In this document: one piece after another, positions 27,677-39,656 of the stretch
Layout: each line of letters begins with the position of its first letter
Position numbering within the stretch: position 1 is the stretch's first letter
Assembly (NCBI RefSeq): GCF_020734105.1
Contig: NZ_JAJAFR010000007.1
Span: 148,499-212,498, forward strand
Length of the DNA: 64,000 bases
DNA from: Alkalihalobacillus deserti
GTDB taxonomy: Bacteria; Bacillota; Bacilli; Bacillales; Bacillaceae_D
Reading direction: 5' to 3'
The notes under the pieces: model-generated
What the model saw: the letters and a program-made list of their open reading frames with translations, nothing else
Databases searched by the model: none
What the model was told of the DNA's origin: nothing
Position numbers and translations under genes: made by a program

Positions 27677-29773
27677 ATGGTGAAAAAATCTTTAAACCAA
27701 TTTTCTGAATTTGATATCCCTAGTTATGAACAGTGGCGTGAAATAACAGAAAAATCTCTAAAAGGGGCCTCTTTTGAAAAACGTCTTGTCACTGATACAT
27801 ATGAAGGTATTTCACTTCAACCTATGTATCGGAAGGAGGATGCAGTCAATCTTCCTTTTCTTCAGTCTTTGCCAGGTAAGACCCCTTTTACTCGCGGAAC
27901 AAAAGCGCTAACATATGGTTGGGATGTCAACCAGGAAATCAATGTTGGAACACCGACTGCATTTAACGAAGTAGCAAGGCATGATCTTAGCAAAGGGCAA
28001 ACCTCGTTAAATATCGTCCTTGATACACTAACGAAACGTGGAATAAATGCGAATGATGCTGCATCAGGAGTCGGTAAAGCAGGATTATCGATTTCAGGAA
28101 TAGACGATGTAACTGATGCTCTAAAAGATATCGATCTAGCAAATGTACCTATTTATGTTAATACAGGTGCCAATTCATTACCAATACTTGCTTTGTTCAT
28201 TTCCCATTTAGAACAGTCGGGGCGACCCGTAGAAGATCTACATGGATGTATAGGAATGGATCCAATTGCGGAACTGGTGACAAATGGAACATTGGCTTAT
28301 GAGTTGGAAGATTGCTATACATTAATGGCCGACGTAACACAATGGGCTATTGAGAATACTCCTAATCTACAAGCAGTGCTTATCCATGGAAACGTCTATC
28401 ATGATGGTGGAAGTAGTGCGGTTGAAGAATTGGCTTTTGCATTAGCAACAGGAGTAGAATATTTACATGCACTAACGACCCGGGGAGTTGAAGTAAATAA
28501 AGCCGCAAGCAGTATCCGCTTTTCATTCTCGGTGGGTTCTGATTATTTTATGGAAATTGCAAAACTCCGTGCTGCTAGAACACTTTGGTCTAGAATCGTT
28601 GAAACGTTTGGTGGGAATGAAGAAGCTCAGAAGATGACGATGCATGCACGAACATCTGCATGGACAAAAACAATTTTTGACCCTTATGTGAATATTCTGC
28701 GTGCAACAACTGAAGCATTTTCTGCCGCAGTTGGTGGAGCCGACAGTATTCATGTTAGCTGCTTTGATGAAGCGATTCAAAAGTCCACTGCCTTTTCACG
28801 GCGCATTGCACGTAACACCTCGATTATTTTAAAAGAGGAAGCCCATATTGCGCGGTCAATTGATCCTGCTGGTGGTTCTTGGTACGTTGAATTCTTGACA
28901 AATGAGGTTGCGAAAAAGGCATGGGAGCTTTTCCAAGAAACAGAGAGAAAAGGTGGTATTTCCCAAGCATTAATAAAAGGATTTCCGCAAAAAGTGGTTG
29001 AACAGACGGCTTCAAAACGAGTAAAGAATATCTCACGTCGTAGGGATATATTTGTTGGGACAAATATGTATGTGAATATGGAAGAAAAAGAGTTAGACAG
29101 GTTAGCGGTTGATGAAACGTCACAAATTGAAGATCATATTAATCAAGTGAAACGACGCGCACATAAATCAGTTGGAAGTTTAGTAGCTATTTTAAATAAA
29201 ACAAAAGCTGCGATTCAGGTAGCGAAACAAGGAGCGTCGTTGGGTGAAATAGCAGACGCAACCGGTAGAAATCCGGAAGCTGTTGTTAGCATTAAAGCGA
29301 TCAAGCCTTCGAGAGGTGCCATTCAGTTTGAAGAACTCCGGTTAATCATTGACAAAAATGAAGAAAAAACAGGCGAACGTCCGACTGTATTTCTAGCAAA
29401 CTTAGGACCAATAGCTTCTCATAAATCGCGAGCAGATTTTGCAGCAGGATTTTTTGGAGTAGGTGGCTTCGATGTCATTCAAAACAATGGATTTGCTTCT
29501 GCAAAAGAAGCAGCCGACGCAGCTATTGCATCAAATGCCGATATTGTTATTATTTGTGGAAAAGATGAAGACTATCAACAAGAGGCGATTCCACTTGCAC
29601 AGTCGATTAAAGAAGCATCGGAACAAATAACGGTTTTATTAGCAGTAAAGCCTAGTGAAGATGACCAAGTCAAATTTAAAGAGGCTGGAATATCTGAGTT
29701 TGTTCACATTGGCTCCAATTGCTATGACGTTTTAAGTCAACTTCTACAGGAGAAAGGAGTTGTTCTATCATGA
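27677..29773 (+). CDS. mutA: Methylmalonyl-CoA mutase small (alpha/MutA) subunit
   Basis: A 698-residue protein built like the large subunit: an N-terminal TIM-barrel substrate domain and a C-terminal B12-like domain. It lacks the DxHxxG cobalamin motif; the matching segment reads [19 protein letters not shown]. This is the non-catalytic chain of the heterodimeric mutase. The stop overlaps the mutB start in ATGA. The ATG at 27677 is not preceded by a normal Shine-Dalgarno sequence; a hairpin with GGAGG in its loop lies just upstream. Confidence 0.92.
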   Translation: MVKKSLNQFSEFDIPSYEQWREITEKSLKGASFEKRLVTDTYEGISLQPMYRKEDAVNLPFLQSLPGKTPFTRGTKALTYGWDVNQEINVGTPTAFNEVARHDLSKGQTSLNIVLDTLTKRGINANDAASGVGKAGLSISGIDDVTDALKDIDLANVPIYVNTGANSLPILALFISHLEQSGRPVEDLHGCIGMDPIAELVTNGTLAYELEDCYTLMADVTQWAIENTPNLQAVLIHGNVYHDGGSSAVEELAFALATGVEYLHALTTRGVEVNKAASSIRFSFSVGSDYFMEIAKLRAARTLWSRIVETFGGNEEAQKMTMHARTSAWTKTIFDPYVNILRATTEAFSAAVGGADSIHVSCFDEAIQKSTAFSRRIARNTSIILKEEAHIARSIDPAGGSWYVEFLTNEVAKKAWELFQETERKGGISQALIKGFPQKVVEQTASKRVKNISRRRDIFVGTNMYVNMEEKELDRLAVDETSQIEDHINQVKRRAHKSVGSLVAILNKTKAAIQVAKQGASLGEIADATGRNPEAVVSIKAIKPSRGAIQFEELRLIIDKNEEKTGERPTVFLANLGPIASHKSRADFAAGFFGVGGFDVIQNNGFASAKEAADAAIASNADIVIICGKDEDYQQEAIPLAQSIKEASEQITVLLAVKPSEDDQVKFKEAGISEFVHIGSNCYDVLSQLLQEKGVVLS

Positions 29774-31950
29774 CAAAACCTGATTTCAGTCAAATAGCGT
29801 ACAAAGATGAAATCAAGGCAGAATTTAGCGAGTGGTGTATACAAGCAGAAAAACTTTCTGGAAAGTCTGTTGAAAAATTAGCAGTTTCGACATTTGAAAA
29901 GATTGATGTAAAACCTCTCTACACAAATAATGATACAAAAGGAATGAAGCATTTAGACTATGTGGCCGGAATCGCACCATTCTTTCGAGGCCCATACCCT
30001 GCTATGTATAAAACACAACCTTGGACCGTTCGTCAATATGCTGGCTTTTCTACAGCGGAAGAAAGCAATGCATTTTACCGTCGAAACTTAGCTGCAGGAC
30101 AAAAGGGTCTTTCCATCGCATTTGACCTAGCTACACACCGTGGTTATGATTCGGATCACCCTAGAGTCGTCGGTGATGTTGGAAAAGCCGGCGTTGCAGT
30201 TGATTCCATCCTAGACATGAAGGTGTTATTTGATGGAATCCCATTAGATCAAATGTCTGTATCAATGACGATGAACGGAGCCGTTTTACCGATAATGGCA
30301 TTTTATATCGTGGCAGCTGAAGAACAAGGAGTCCCTCAAGAGAAGCTTGCTGGAACGATTCAGAATGATATTTTAAAAGAATACATGGTTCGTAATACGT
30401 ACATTTATCCACCGGCACCGTCGATGAAAATAATCGCAGATATATTTGAATATACGTCCCAGCATATGCCGAAATTTAATTCAATTAGTATCTCTGGTTA
30501 TCATATGCAAGAAGCGGGGGCTACAGCTGATATAGAGTTGGGCTATACGTTGGCAGATGGTTTAGAGTATGTCAAAACCGGCTTGAAAGCTGGGATTGAT
30601 ATTGATCGATTTGCTCCACGTCTTTCTTTTTTCTGGGCAATTGGCATGAATTACTACATGGAAGTTGCTAAAATGCGTGCAGGTCGATTAATTTGGGCGA
30701 AGCTAATGAAACAATTTAACCCAAAAAATGAAAAGTCGCTAGCGCTACGAACACATTCGCAAACCTCTGGATGGAGCTTAACAGAGCAAGATCCATTTAA
30801 TAATGTGACTCGTACCTGTATTGAAGCGATGGCTGCCGCCCTTGGTCATACGCAGTCCCTTCATACGAACGCTCTTGATGAAGCAATTGCTTTACCGACA
30901 GATTTCTCGGCTCGAATTGCTCGAAATACACAATTATACCTTCAGGATGAAACGGGTATAACCAACGTTTTAGATCCTTGGGGTGGTTCCTATTACGTGG
31001 AGTCATTAACTGCTGAATTACTTGAAAAGGCTTGGGCACATATCGAAGAAATCGAAGCCCTTGGTGGAATGGCTAAAGCGATTGAAACAGGCCTGCCAAA
31101 GATGAGAATTGAAGAAGCGGCTGCTAGAAGACAAGCACATATTGATTCCGGTAAAGAATCAATTATCGGTGTGAATAAATACCGATTAGAAAAAGAAGAA
31201 CCCCTTGAGATTTTGGATATCGATAATACTGCAGTTCGTGAAGCACAAATTCGTCGTTTAGAGAAACTTCGTGCAGATCGGGATGATGCCAAAGTAGAAG
31301 CAGCACTTCAAGCGATTACAAAAGCAGCTGAAACTGGAGAAGGAAATCTCTTAGAGTTAGCAATTAATGCTGCTCGTGCGAGAGCGAGCTTGGGAGAAAT
31401 TTCGAATGCTTATGAGAAAATTGTTGGGAGACATAAAGCTGTCATTCGTTCAATTAGTGGAGTGTACAGTGCTGAATTCGGTGAAGTGGAGCAAGTAAAA
31501 GTTGTACGTGAAATGGCCGATCAATTCGAAGAAAATGAAGGTCGCCGACCGCGAATTATGATCGCGAAGATGGGACAGGACGGACACGACCGTGGTGCCA
31601 AGGTAATTTCGACGGCTTTTGCAGACCTTGGTTTTGATGTAGATATCGGTCCCTTATTCCAAACCCCTTCGGAAGCAGCGTTGCAAGCTGTGGAAAATGA
31701 TGTACACGTACTTGGGATGAGCTCCCTTGCTGCTGGACATAAAACACTACTTCCTCAAGTCGTAGAAGAGCTTAAACGTTTAGGTCGTGAAGATATTGTC
31801 GTCGTTATTGGCGGTGTTATTCCATTTCAAGATTACGATTATTTAACAGAAAAGGGAGCATCTGCAATATTCGGACCAGGAACGGTTATCCCAGTTGCTG
31901 CACAGAAGGTAATAGAGGAAATTAATCGTCGTCTCGGGTTCGACATTTGA
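29770..31950 (+). CDS. mutB: Methylmalonyl-CoA mutase large (catalytic, MutB) subunit
   Basis: A 726-residue catalytic chain. [20 protein letters not shown] is the signature of the active-site barrel and [19 protein letters not shown] follows in the substrate domain. [12 protein letters not shown] contains the cobalamin ligand motif DxHxxG near residue 604, and the C-terminal [12 protein letters not shown] closes the B12 domain. It converts (R)-methylmalonyl-CoA to succinyl-CoA with adenosylcobalamin. A four-base ATGA overlap with mutA indicates translational coupling; AGGAGAAAGGAG lies within the end of mutA. Confidence 0.96.
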   Translation: MTKPDFSQIAYKDEIKAEFSEWCIQAEKLSGKSVEKLAVSTFEKIDVKPLYTNNDTKGMKHLDYVAGIAPFFRGPYPAMYKTQPWTVRQYAGFSTAEESNAFYRRNLAAGQKGLSIAFDLATHRGYDSDHPRVVGDVGKAGVAVDSILDMKVLFDGIPLDQMSVSMTMNGAVLPIMAFYIVAAEEQGVPQEKLAGTIQNDILKEYMVRNTYIYPPAPSMKIIADIFEYTSQHMPKFNSISISGYHMQEAGATADIELGYTLADGLEYVKTGLKAGIDIDRFAPRLSFFWAIGMNYYMEVAKMRAGRLIWAKLMKQFNPKNEKSLALRTHSQTSGWSLTEQDPFNNVTRTCIEAMAAALGHTQSLHTNALDEAIALPTDFSARIARNTQLYLQDETGITNVLDPWGGSYYVESLTAELLEKAWAHIEEIEALGGMAKAIETGLPKMRIEEAAARRQAHIDSGKESIIGVNKYRLEKEEPLEILDIDNTAVREAQIRRLEKLRADRDDAKVEAALQAITKAAETGEGNLLELAINAARARASLGEISNAYEKIVGRHKAVIRSISGVYSAEFGEVEQVKVVREMADQFEENEGRRPRIMIAKMGQDGHDRGAKVISTAFADLGFDVDIGPLFQTPSEAALQAVENDVHVLGMSSLAAGHKTLLPQVVEELKRLGREDIVVVIGGVIPFQDYDYLTEKGASAIFGPGTVIPVAAQKVIEEINRRLGFDI

Positions 31951-31957
31951 TTATGAG

Positions 31958-31995
31958 CTCCTCCTATACACAATACAGACAAGGGTACGAGGAGG
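31958..31995 (+). promoter_or_regulatory. Possible Shine-Dalgarno-masking hairpin before meaB
   Basis: CTCCTC (31958-31963) can pair with GAGGAG (31989-31994), which contains the meaB ribosome-binding site. The 25-base loop makes it weak. Confidence 0.3.
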
Positions 31996-32002
31996 TTACG
32001 GA

Positions 32003-33037
32003 ATGACTGAGGAAAAAAGACTCCAATCAAATCAAAGTTTCCCTCCAAGACGAAAACACCTGTCGGTTGATGAGTATGTTCAGGGTGTGATTAATGGTAA
32101 CCGTGCAATTATTGCACAAGCGATAACATTAGTAGAAAGCAATTTGCCAAAACATATGGCAATAGCACAAAACGTACTAAAACAACTCATTCCACATACC
32201 GGAAAATCAATTCGGATCGGCTTTACAGGTGTTCCTGGTGCCGGTAAGAGTACACTGATTGAATCATTTGGCATGATGCTCTGTGAGCAAAATCACCGGG
32301 TAGCAGTATTAGCCGTTGACCCGACTAGTAGCGTTTCAAAAGGGAGTATTCTAGGGGATAAAACACGAATGGAACAACTTTCTCGCCACCCAGACGCATA
32401 TGTTCGACCATCACCATCAAGTGGAACTCTAGGTGGAGTGACTAGAAAAAGCCGTGAAACCCTTCTTATTTGTGAGGCGGCAGGGTATGACGTGATTATC
32501 GTTGAGACCGTAGGAGTTGGTCAAAGTGAAATAACCGTTCGTTCCATGGTGGATTTTTTCCTTGTTATTATGCTGACCGGTGCTGGGGATGAATTGCAAG
32601 GAATGAAAAAAGGAGTAATAGAGTTGGCCGATGCCATTTTTATTAATAAAGCTGATGGTACAAACAAACAAGCTGCTTTGAATGCTAAGGTTGATTACAA
32701 CCGACTCCTTCATTTCTTACAACCTGCAACAGAAGGATGGGAAACAAAAGCGTTTACTGTGTCTGCGTTAACTGATGAAGGAGTCCCTCACATATGGGAT
32801 GTCATTAAGAAATATAAAGAAGTTACTAGTTGTACTGGTGTCTTTGAAAAAAGACGAAAAGAACAGATGATCAATTGGGTTCATTCTATGATTGAAGACC
32901 AGTTAAAGGCGAGATTTTATGGTAACCCACTAATGAAAAAGAGTATATCCGAAATGGAGAAATTCCTTGTTAATGGTCAAACTTCACCAACTCTTGCAGT
33001 ACAACAATTATTCAGCATTTATGATGAAAATGGATAA
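32003..33037 (+). CDS. meaB: Methylmalonyl-CoA mutase-associated GTPase MeaB
   Basis: A 344-residue G3E-family GTPase of the MeaB/ArgK group. GFTGVPGAGKSTLIESFG is the P-loop, AVDPTSSVSKGSILGDKTRM and IVETVGVGQSEITV are switch regions, and NKADG gives guanine specificity. MeaB protects and reloads the B12 cofactor of methylmalonyl-CoA mutase. GAGGAGG precedes the ATG. Its place directly after mutB fits this chaperone role. The alternative name ArgK is historic; arginine transport is not supported. Confidence 0.93.
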   Translation: MTEEKRLQSNQSFPPRRKHLSVDEYVQGVINGNRAIIAQAITLVESNLPKHMAIAQNVLKQLIPHTGKSIRIGFTGVPGAGKSTLIESFGMMLCEQNHRVAVLAVDPTSSVSKGSILGDKTRMEQLSRHPDAYVRPSPSSGTLGGVTRKSRETLLICEAAGYDVIIVETVGVGQSEITVRSMVDFFLVIMLTGAGDELQGMKKGVIELADAIFINKADGTNKQAALNAKVDYNRLLHFLQPATEGWETKAFTVSALTDEGVPHIWDVIKKYKEVTSCTGVFEKRRKEQMINWVHSMIEDQLKARFYGNPLMKKSISEMEKFLVNGQTSPTLAVQQLFSIYDENG

Positions 33038-33152
33038 GGAAACAAGATATTCTACTCTTTGAAACGTGGGAGAAACCAAGCATAACGAGAACGGTAGTTG
33101 CAAGTACCATTAAATGGATAAAGCGAATTGGAACAAATAGATGGGAGAGAGG

Positions 33153-33578
33153 ATGTTGCAGTTGAAACCACCAAATCAGATTGAGCATATTGGAATTGCC
33201 GTCAAAAATTTGGAAACTTCAGTAAAATTTTATACTGAAGTACTCGGGTTGAAATGTTTAGGTTATGAAGTTGTTGAAAGCGAAAAAGTTCGTGTGGCGT
33301 TTATCGAAATTGGGGAGACCAGGTTGGAATTAGTGGAACCAATAAGTTCGGATAGTCCTATTTCTCAGTTTATCGAGAAAAAAGGAGAGGGCATTCACCA
33401 TATCGCACTACGGGTTGAAAATGCTGATGAGCATTTAAAAAATATGAAAGCACACGGAGTCAAGTTGATCAATGATAAACCGAAGCAGGGGGCACATGGG
33501 AATTTGGTAGCCTTTCTTCATCCAAAGTCCACAAATGGAATATTACTCGAGTTCTGCCAACCTCAACGGAGGGAATGA
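33153..33578 (+). CDS. mce: Methylmalonyl-CoA epimerase
   Basis: A VOC-superfamily protein of 141 residues. Paired beta-alpha-beta-beta-beta modules carry the metal ligands in IEHIGIAV (His), TRLELVEP (Glu region), GIHHIALRV (His) and ILLEFCQP (Glu). It interconverts (S)- and (R)-methylmalonyl-CoA, the step between the carboxylase and the mutase. GGGAGAG lies between the ATG at 33141 and the one at 33153, so I take 33153. It is the last gene of the propionate module. Confidence 0.92.
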   Translation: MLQLKPPNQIEHIGIAVKNLETSVKFYTEVLGLKCLGYEVVESEKVRVAFIEIGETRLELVEPISSDSPISQFIEKKGEGIHHIALRVENADEHLKNMKAHGVKLINDKPKQGAHGNLVAFLHPKSTNGILLEFCQPQRRE

Positions 33579-33732
33579 TGAACTTGGTATATATGGAGTT
33601 GCACCTGAAGCTATATCGGATTACTTTTTCTGAATACTTCTACTCATTAAAATATAATTAGACTCATATATCCTATCAAAATAAGAAAAAAGGCAATTCC
33701 TATAAGACTTGCAATGGCTCCGTTCGCTACTC

Positions 33733-33765
33733 GTCTTACTATGAGAAACCCACTCATAGTAAGAC
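33733..33765. repeat. Strong inverted repeat
   Basis: GTCTTACTATGAG (33733-33745) and CTCATAGTAAGAC (33753-33765) are perfect 13-base arms with a 7-base loop. There is no adjacent T-run. It lies 155 bases after mce. Confidence 0.55.
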
Positions 33766-33807
33766 TTTTAAAGATGTAGCGACTACGCTAATTGCTTCGA
33801 GTCTGTT

Positions 33808-33837
33808 CAAAAAGGGAAAAAACCTCCCTTTTTTTTA
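33808..33837 (+). terminator. Terminator-like hairpin with T-run
   Basis: AAAAAGGGA and TCCCTTTTTTT flank an 8-9 base loop. It could end the propionate operon transcript. Confidence 0.6.
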
Positions 33838-34110
33838 GAACGAGAAATATTAAAATTGATTTATCTTGGGATGGACTCCGTTGTTATAGAAAATGGGGTT
33901 TATCGCAGTTTAGAGTGATATTATGGTGGTTTTAATTTCCAAACGCGTGGTAACTCCATCGTCTTAAAATGGTGGAGGGCAAATATCTGATTGGCTCTTA
34001 TCTTTATCAGCCTTATATTGAAATACGCAAGGTTAAGACTAGAGATGCAATGATGCGGTGGTTACGGAATCAATTGAAGGATATGCTAGATCCGCGTTTT
34101 ACATTATAGT

Positions 34111-34236
34111 AAAACGAAAAAACACTCTGCCATTAACAGAGCACTAGAATATATGAAGAACCATTTTGTGAAGATCTTACTCCTCAACAAGTAGCAGAAA
34201 AGGTAGATATGAATCATATCTACTTAAGCTATCTAT
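34111..34236 (+). pseudogene. AraC-type helix-turn-helix remnant
   Basis: INRALEYMKNHF, then after a frame change EDLTPQQVAEKVDMNHIYL, matches the first helix-turn-helix of AraC/YesN-type activators (usual form: A-x-x-YI-x-x-x-Y-x-x-x-LTLQQVA). It is cut at 34236, exactly where the katG-derived segment begins. Upstream coding sequence is not recognisable. Confidence 0.65.
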
Positions 34237-34576
34237 ATGCCATATCGGCTGTGGCCATCATAGTCGGAACACGAACGGATGCATCTTCTGTATCTGGTGC
34301 AAGATCCTTCTGATCAGGATTTACAGCGACCCACTGATGTGCGCCTGCAGGGCTCTTTGTAAGCTCCCACTCATAACCAAATAATAGATCGAAGAAACCA
34401 TTATCCCACTGTGTCGGATTAGTCGTCCAAGCACCTTCAATACCGCTTGTGATTGAGTCACTACCTTTGCCGCTGCCGTGTTTGCTTAACCATCCTAAGC
34501 CTTGTGCTTCAATAGGAGCAGCTTCTGGTTCTGGACCAACATGTGCAGCATCTCTTGCACCGTGTGCTTTACCAAA
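34237..34576 (-). repeat. Duplicated internal fragment of katG (340 bases)
   Basis: This segment is nearly identical to 36494-36833 inside katG, in the same orientation, offset by exactly 2257 bases with no indels. I count about eight substitutions, so roughly 97-98 percent identity. It encodes, on the minus strand, a piece around the katG proximal region without start or stop. Its left end abuts the AraC remnant and its right end the Fe-ADH remnant, so it sits as a foreign block between two truncated genes. Confidence 0.95.
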
Positions 34577-34933
34577 TATCCGCTAGGTGGTAAATTTAAT
34601 ATTGCCCATGGTGAGGCGAATTCAATGCTTCTTCCTCATGTTACACAATTTAACCTTGATCAAATTGAAGAGCGTATGGCCATAATAGCGAGAACGATTG
34701 GGTTAGCTGACAAAGACGTTCCATCTCAAGATGCAGCAAATCAACTAATTGAAAGAATCATTGAGTGGACAAAAGCACTTAATATTCCACAAGACTTAAA
34801 AGAATTTGGTGTGAAAGAAGAAGATGTCCCTGCGTTAGCTGAAGCTGCTTCCAAAGTAACAAGACTACTAGATAATAACCCGAAAAAAGCAACAGTTTCA
34901 GATATTGAAAAGATCTATAAAAGATTGCTATAA
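34574..34933 (+). pseudogene. Iron-containing alcohol dehydrogenase, C-terminal remnant
   Basis: From [20 protein letters not shown] through HVTQFNLDQIEERMAIIART and DVPALAEAASKVTRLLDNNP to the stop at 34931 this is the C-terminal third of a group III Fe-dependent alcohol dehydrogenase. One conserved metal-ligand histidine segment, AHGEANS, is present. The N-terminal two thirds, including the NAD-binding domain, are missing and replaced by the katG fragment. The frame stays open into that fragment but has no proper start. Confidence 0.85.
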
Positions 34934-35361
34934 AACATAGATTGGGAGTGATTTTATAAAGCTGATTTTTCATTTCAGAAGAATTGGCTTTGGCTGGTCT
35001 TCCTTGTTTCAATATGCCGAAGTAGTTAGGTAGGTCTATGGCCTCCTGACTGCTTGATATTGAATTAGTCCAGTTAATTTTATTAATTCTCCAGCATAAT
35101 CCTTGAATATTGCTTACTAATTATAACTAAATATTAATATTGAGAACCCCTTTTTACGAATAGTAAGAAGGCGTTTTTTATTGTTTAATAAATGACAATC
35201 TCGTCCTATAATCTTTCATTAATAAGATACTAAAGGAGAACCGCTTCAGAACATAGAGGAATTACAGATAATTGAACTAAGGACGCTCCAAAGAAATAAT
35301 CATAGTGATCCACTATTCATATTAATAAGCTCTGTTTTAGATCAATTGTTTGTTTCTTCCA
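34934..35361. other. Intergenic stretch between the Fe-ADH remnant and katG
   Basis: About 430 bases, no supported gene. It contains a terminator-like hairpin at 35145-35180. Confidence 0.5.
35145..35180 (+). terminator. Terminator-like hairpin
   Basis: AACCCCTTTTTAC and GTAAGAAGGCGTT pair with two imperfect positions and are followed by TTTT. It probably belonged to the Fe-ADH transcript. Confidence 0.55.
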
Positions 35362-35394
35362 CAAAAAAAACGCCGTCAAATAAACCTGACGGCG
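35362..35394 (-). terminator. Terminator of katG
   Basis: On the minus strand CGCCGTCA and TGACGGCG form an 8-base stem with an 8-base loop, followed by eight Ts, 18 bases after the katG stop. Confidence 0.9.
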
Positions 35395-35411
35395 GATATT
35401 TCTTATACTTA

Positions 35412-37655
<2,244 letters not shown>

Positions 37656-37712
37656 TTAAGTAGTAAATAATTATGATTCTAATCTATAACTTAGAATTTA
37701 ATAATTATTCTT

Positions 37713-37727
37713 ATGTAATCATTATAA
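37713..37727. promoter_or_regulatory. Candidate PerR box upstream of katG
   Basis: ATGTAATCATTATAA matches the PerR consensus TTATAATNATTATAA at 12 of 14 defined positions. It lies 82 bases before the katG start. An overlapping, weaker match begins at about 37699. PerR control of katA/katG by peroxide is known in Bacilli. Confidence 0.5.
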
Positions 37728-37731
37728 TAAA

Positions 37732-38411
37732 CTATTACTTAAAAAGAAAGAAATATAGACTTGTAAGAATAAGTATTTTTAAGTAACAAGACTATTCATT
37801 ATCAATGGGAGGTTTCTATGGAAAGTAAACCTCTACCAATTGTATGTAAGAAAGAGAGGATTTAGAAATAGTTTTTAAGAAAAAGTTTATTACACTTCCA
37901 GAGATTTAGTGGAGATTAGTTGATTATGATGGATACTTTTATCCAAACAATAGAAGTCGAATCTCAAGAGATTTATGGAGGATTGAAAATTAGTAAATAA
38001 AAATGAGAATGGAACGGAATTTTTAGAGAGTTACAATATAAATATCCTCATACTTACTATATAATGAGAAGGAATGATAGTAGGTAAGACATGGATTCCT
38101 TGAGAGATTCTTAATAAATGAATAATTTTGGTGCCCGCCCCCCGTGCTTTAAAGCACGGGGGGCGGCACCTTTTTCGCGAAACTACTTGACAAATTTTTA
38201 ATGACTTAATGCAAAGCTAATGATTTTTTTGGCAATTTATATATTATGATATAAGACAGTGAAATAACGAAAATCGTTTGAATTTAATATTTAGATAAAA
38301 CGAATGAATAACTTGTTGGCTAAAACAAGTACTACATAATAAAAATAGTTACTGAAGTCTCCGTAGATTTAACATAAAAGTGTATGGTTTGAATCCTAAG
38401 AGGTGGATGAA
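37732..38411. other. Gene-poor stretch between katG and the fic remnant
   Basis: About 680 bases. A 14-codon frame with a fair ribosome-binding site at 37818 (GGGAGG then ATG) is the only translatable piece and is likely debris. The striking element is the GC-rich hairpin at 38130-38170. Confidence 0.5.
38130..38170. repeat. Very strong GC-rich palindrome
   Basis: GGTGCC, one extra C, then GCCCCCCGTGCTTT pairs with AAAGCACGGGGGGC followed by GGCACC. The two arms of about 20 bases meet with almost no loop and one bulged C, followed by TTTTT. Its GC content contrasts with the AT-rich surroundings. It could be a terminator or a dispersed palindromic (REP/MITE-like) element. Confidence 0.75.
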
Positions 38412-38791
38412 ATGTTCGAACAAATATCAGAAAAGGCGCTCCTTGATGTAAAACACCCCTTACCAAAGTACACATTAAGAAGTTTACATGAAAAGCTGCT
38501 ACTTGAATGGACTTATAATTCAAATGCAGCTCCATATCTTATTAAGGAAGAAATGGAAAAACTAATGAATTGGTATGAACAGGAGCAAATACATCCTTAT
38601 TATTAAATTTGGAACTAATAAAAGATAGCTTTCCACCTATTGTTATCAAAGTAGAAAATCGGTTAGATTATTACGAGGCTTTAGACAAGGTGCATACCCA
38701 ACAGGACTATGATAATTTTGTTCAGTTGGTTGCAAAGGAAGTAGAGGATTCGATAGATTTGTATTTGATGCAATTGAATAAATCTGAATGA
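38412..38791 (+). pseudogene. fic: Fic-domain protein, internally deleted
   Basis: AAGAGGTGG precedes an ATG that opens MFEQISEKALLDVKHPLPKY then LHEKLLLEWTYNSNA, the N-terminus of Bacillus Fic family proteins. The frame then jumps to EEMEKLMNWYEQEQIHPYY and a stop. After another deletion it resumes at ELIKDSFPPIVIKVENRLDY and DNFVQLVAKEVEDSIDLYL, the Fic C-terminus. The catalytic HPFxDGNGR loop and the inhibitory-helix partner region are deleted. The gene is therefore a pseudogene of an AMP-transferase-type protein. Confidence 0.85.
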
Positions 38792-38817
38792 TTTTAGTGA
38801 AAAAAATAGATGTAATG

Positions 38818-38848
38818 AACCCCAAATCTTAAATGGTTGGGGTTTTTA
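38818..38848 (+). terminator. Terminator after the fic remnant
   Basis: AACCCCAA and TTGGGGTT with an 11-base loop, followed by TTT, 27 bases after the Fic stop. Confidence 0.75.
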
Positions 38849-39019
38849 TATTCCAACAGTAAGAAATATTTTTAAAGCTAATGTATAGCAAAAACACATC
38901 TTATTGGAATCTCCGTGATGTTGTCTACAACTCTCTAATATAAGGTATTTCTAGGCGTTTGCGGGGAATTCGATGACAAAAATTATTTGATATAATGAAT
39001 ATATTCAGTACTGTTAATT

Positions 39020-39198
39020 AACTGTGCGGTGTAAAAATAAGGAGTTGTGTACCTCCTCCAATGTATCCCATTAAGAATAAATGTCTTTCAGGAATCCGTT
39101 GCATCTGCTTTATGGCAAAATGTTTGTCCATTCCCATCATACAAAAACTAACAATATTAATGATTAAGAGATAATAGATAATAAACTCCAATTTTCAT
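39020..39198 (-). pseudogene. DUF1294 (YsdA-like) membrane protein, frameshifted and truncated
   Basis: On the minus strand AAAAGGAGTA precedes an ATG at 39198 encoding MKIGVYYLL. A tandem duplication of the 7 bases TATTATC then shifts the frame. In the shifted frame IINIVSFCMMGMDKHFAIKQ and RIPERHLFLMGYIGGG follow, the signature of DUF1294 proteins (MG-x-DK...WRIPE...LGG). The C-terminal half is replaced by unrelated sequence. Confidence 0.7.
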
Positions 39199-39453
39199 TA
39201 CTCCTTTTAAGGATAAAACTGGCTACGTGTTTTTTTATACCTTAGCATATTTTTACATCTAGTATTAGTAATTTTTCCCATAAACAAACAATAAAATATC
39301 TTTTTTTCACAATTGAACTGTAGTAGTATAAATGTATAAGTATTTTATTTTTCTTTCTTTTTTGTGCGACCAATTTATGGTTAACAGGGTAACTATTAAA
39401 CTTTCGGAACCTTTAAGGTTCAGATTTGACGCCACCAGTGTGTCTATTAATCT

Positions 39454-39617
39454 GATTTCTTAAAGATTTTTTTGCGTTTAAGGAGGTATTAGCGGAAGAG
39501 GAAATCTTATCTAAATACGAACAAGTACGTGAAGAAAAAGTAGAAGCTTATGCTGCGGAATTATTAGAACTAAGTACCGAGGAATATAATGAAATGACTA
39601 GAGCGGAAGATGAATAA
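39454..39617 (+). other. C-terminal fragment of an unknown acidic protein
   Basis: An open frame without a start reads FLKDFFAFKEVLAEEEILSK and ends AAELLELSTEEYNEMTRAED then E and stop at 39617. It is glutamate-rich and probably helical. I do not recognise the family. The terminator at 39630 supports that a gene once ended here. Confidence 0.4.
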
Positions 39618-39628
39618 ATAAGGTGAGG

Positions 39629-39656
39629 TATCCACTCAATTGTGGATGCTTTTTTC
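39629..39656 (+). terminator. Rho-independent terminator
   Basis: TATCCAC and GTGGATG arms around TCAATT, followed by CTTTTTT, 12 bases after the unknown fragment's stop. Confidence 0.75.

Larger units (their letters stand above)
33579..34110. other. Gene-free stretch after the propionate module
   Basis: About 530 bases. It contains a 13-base-arm hairpin (33733-33765) and a terminator-like element (33808-33837). The rest shows no usable frame and is probably decayed coding or IS sequence. Confidence 0.5.

Noticed and set aside
34958..35012. MKQGRPAKANSSEMKNQ on the minus strand, like a TetR N-terminus
   Set aside because: It would need a TTG start without a ribosome-binding site, and the frame continues antisense to the Fe-ADH remnant with no helix-turn-helix.
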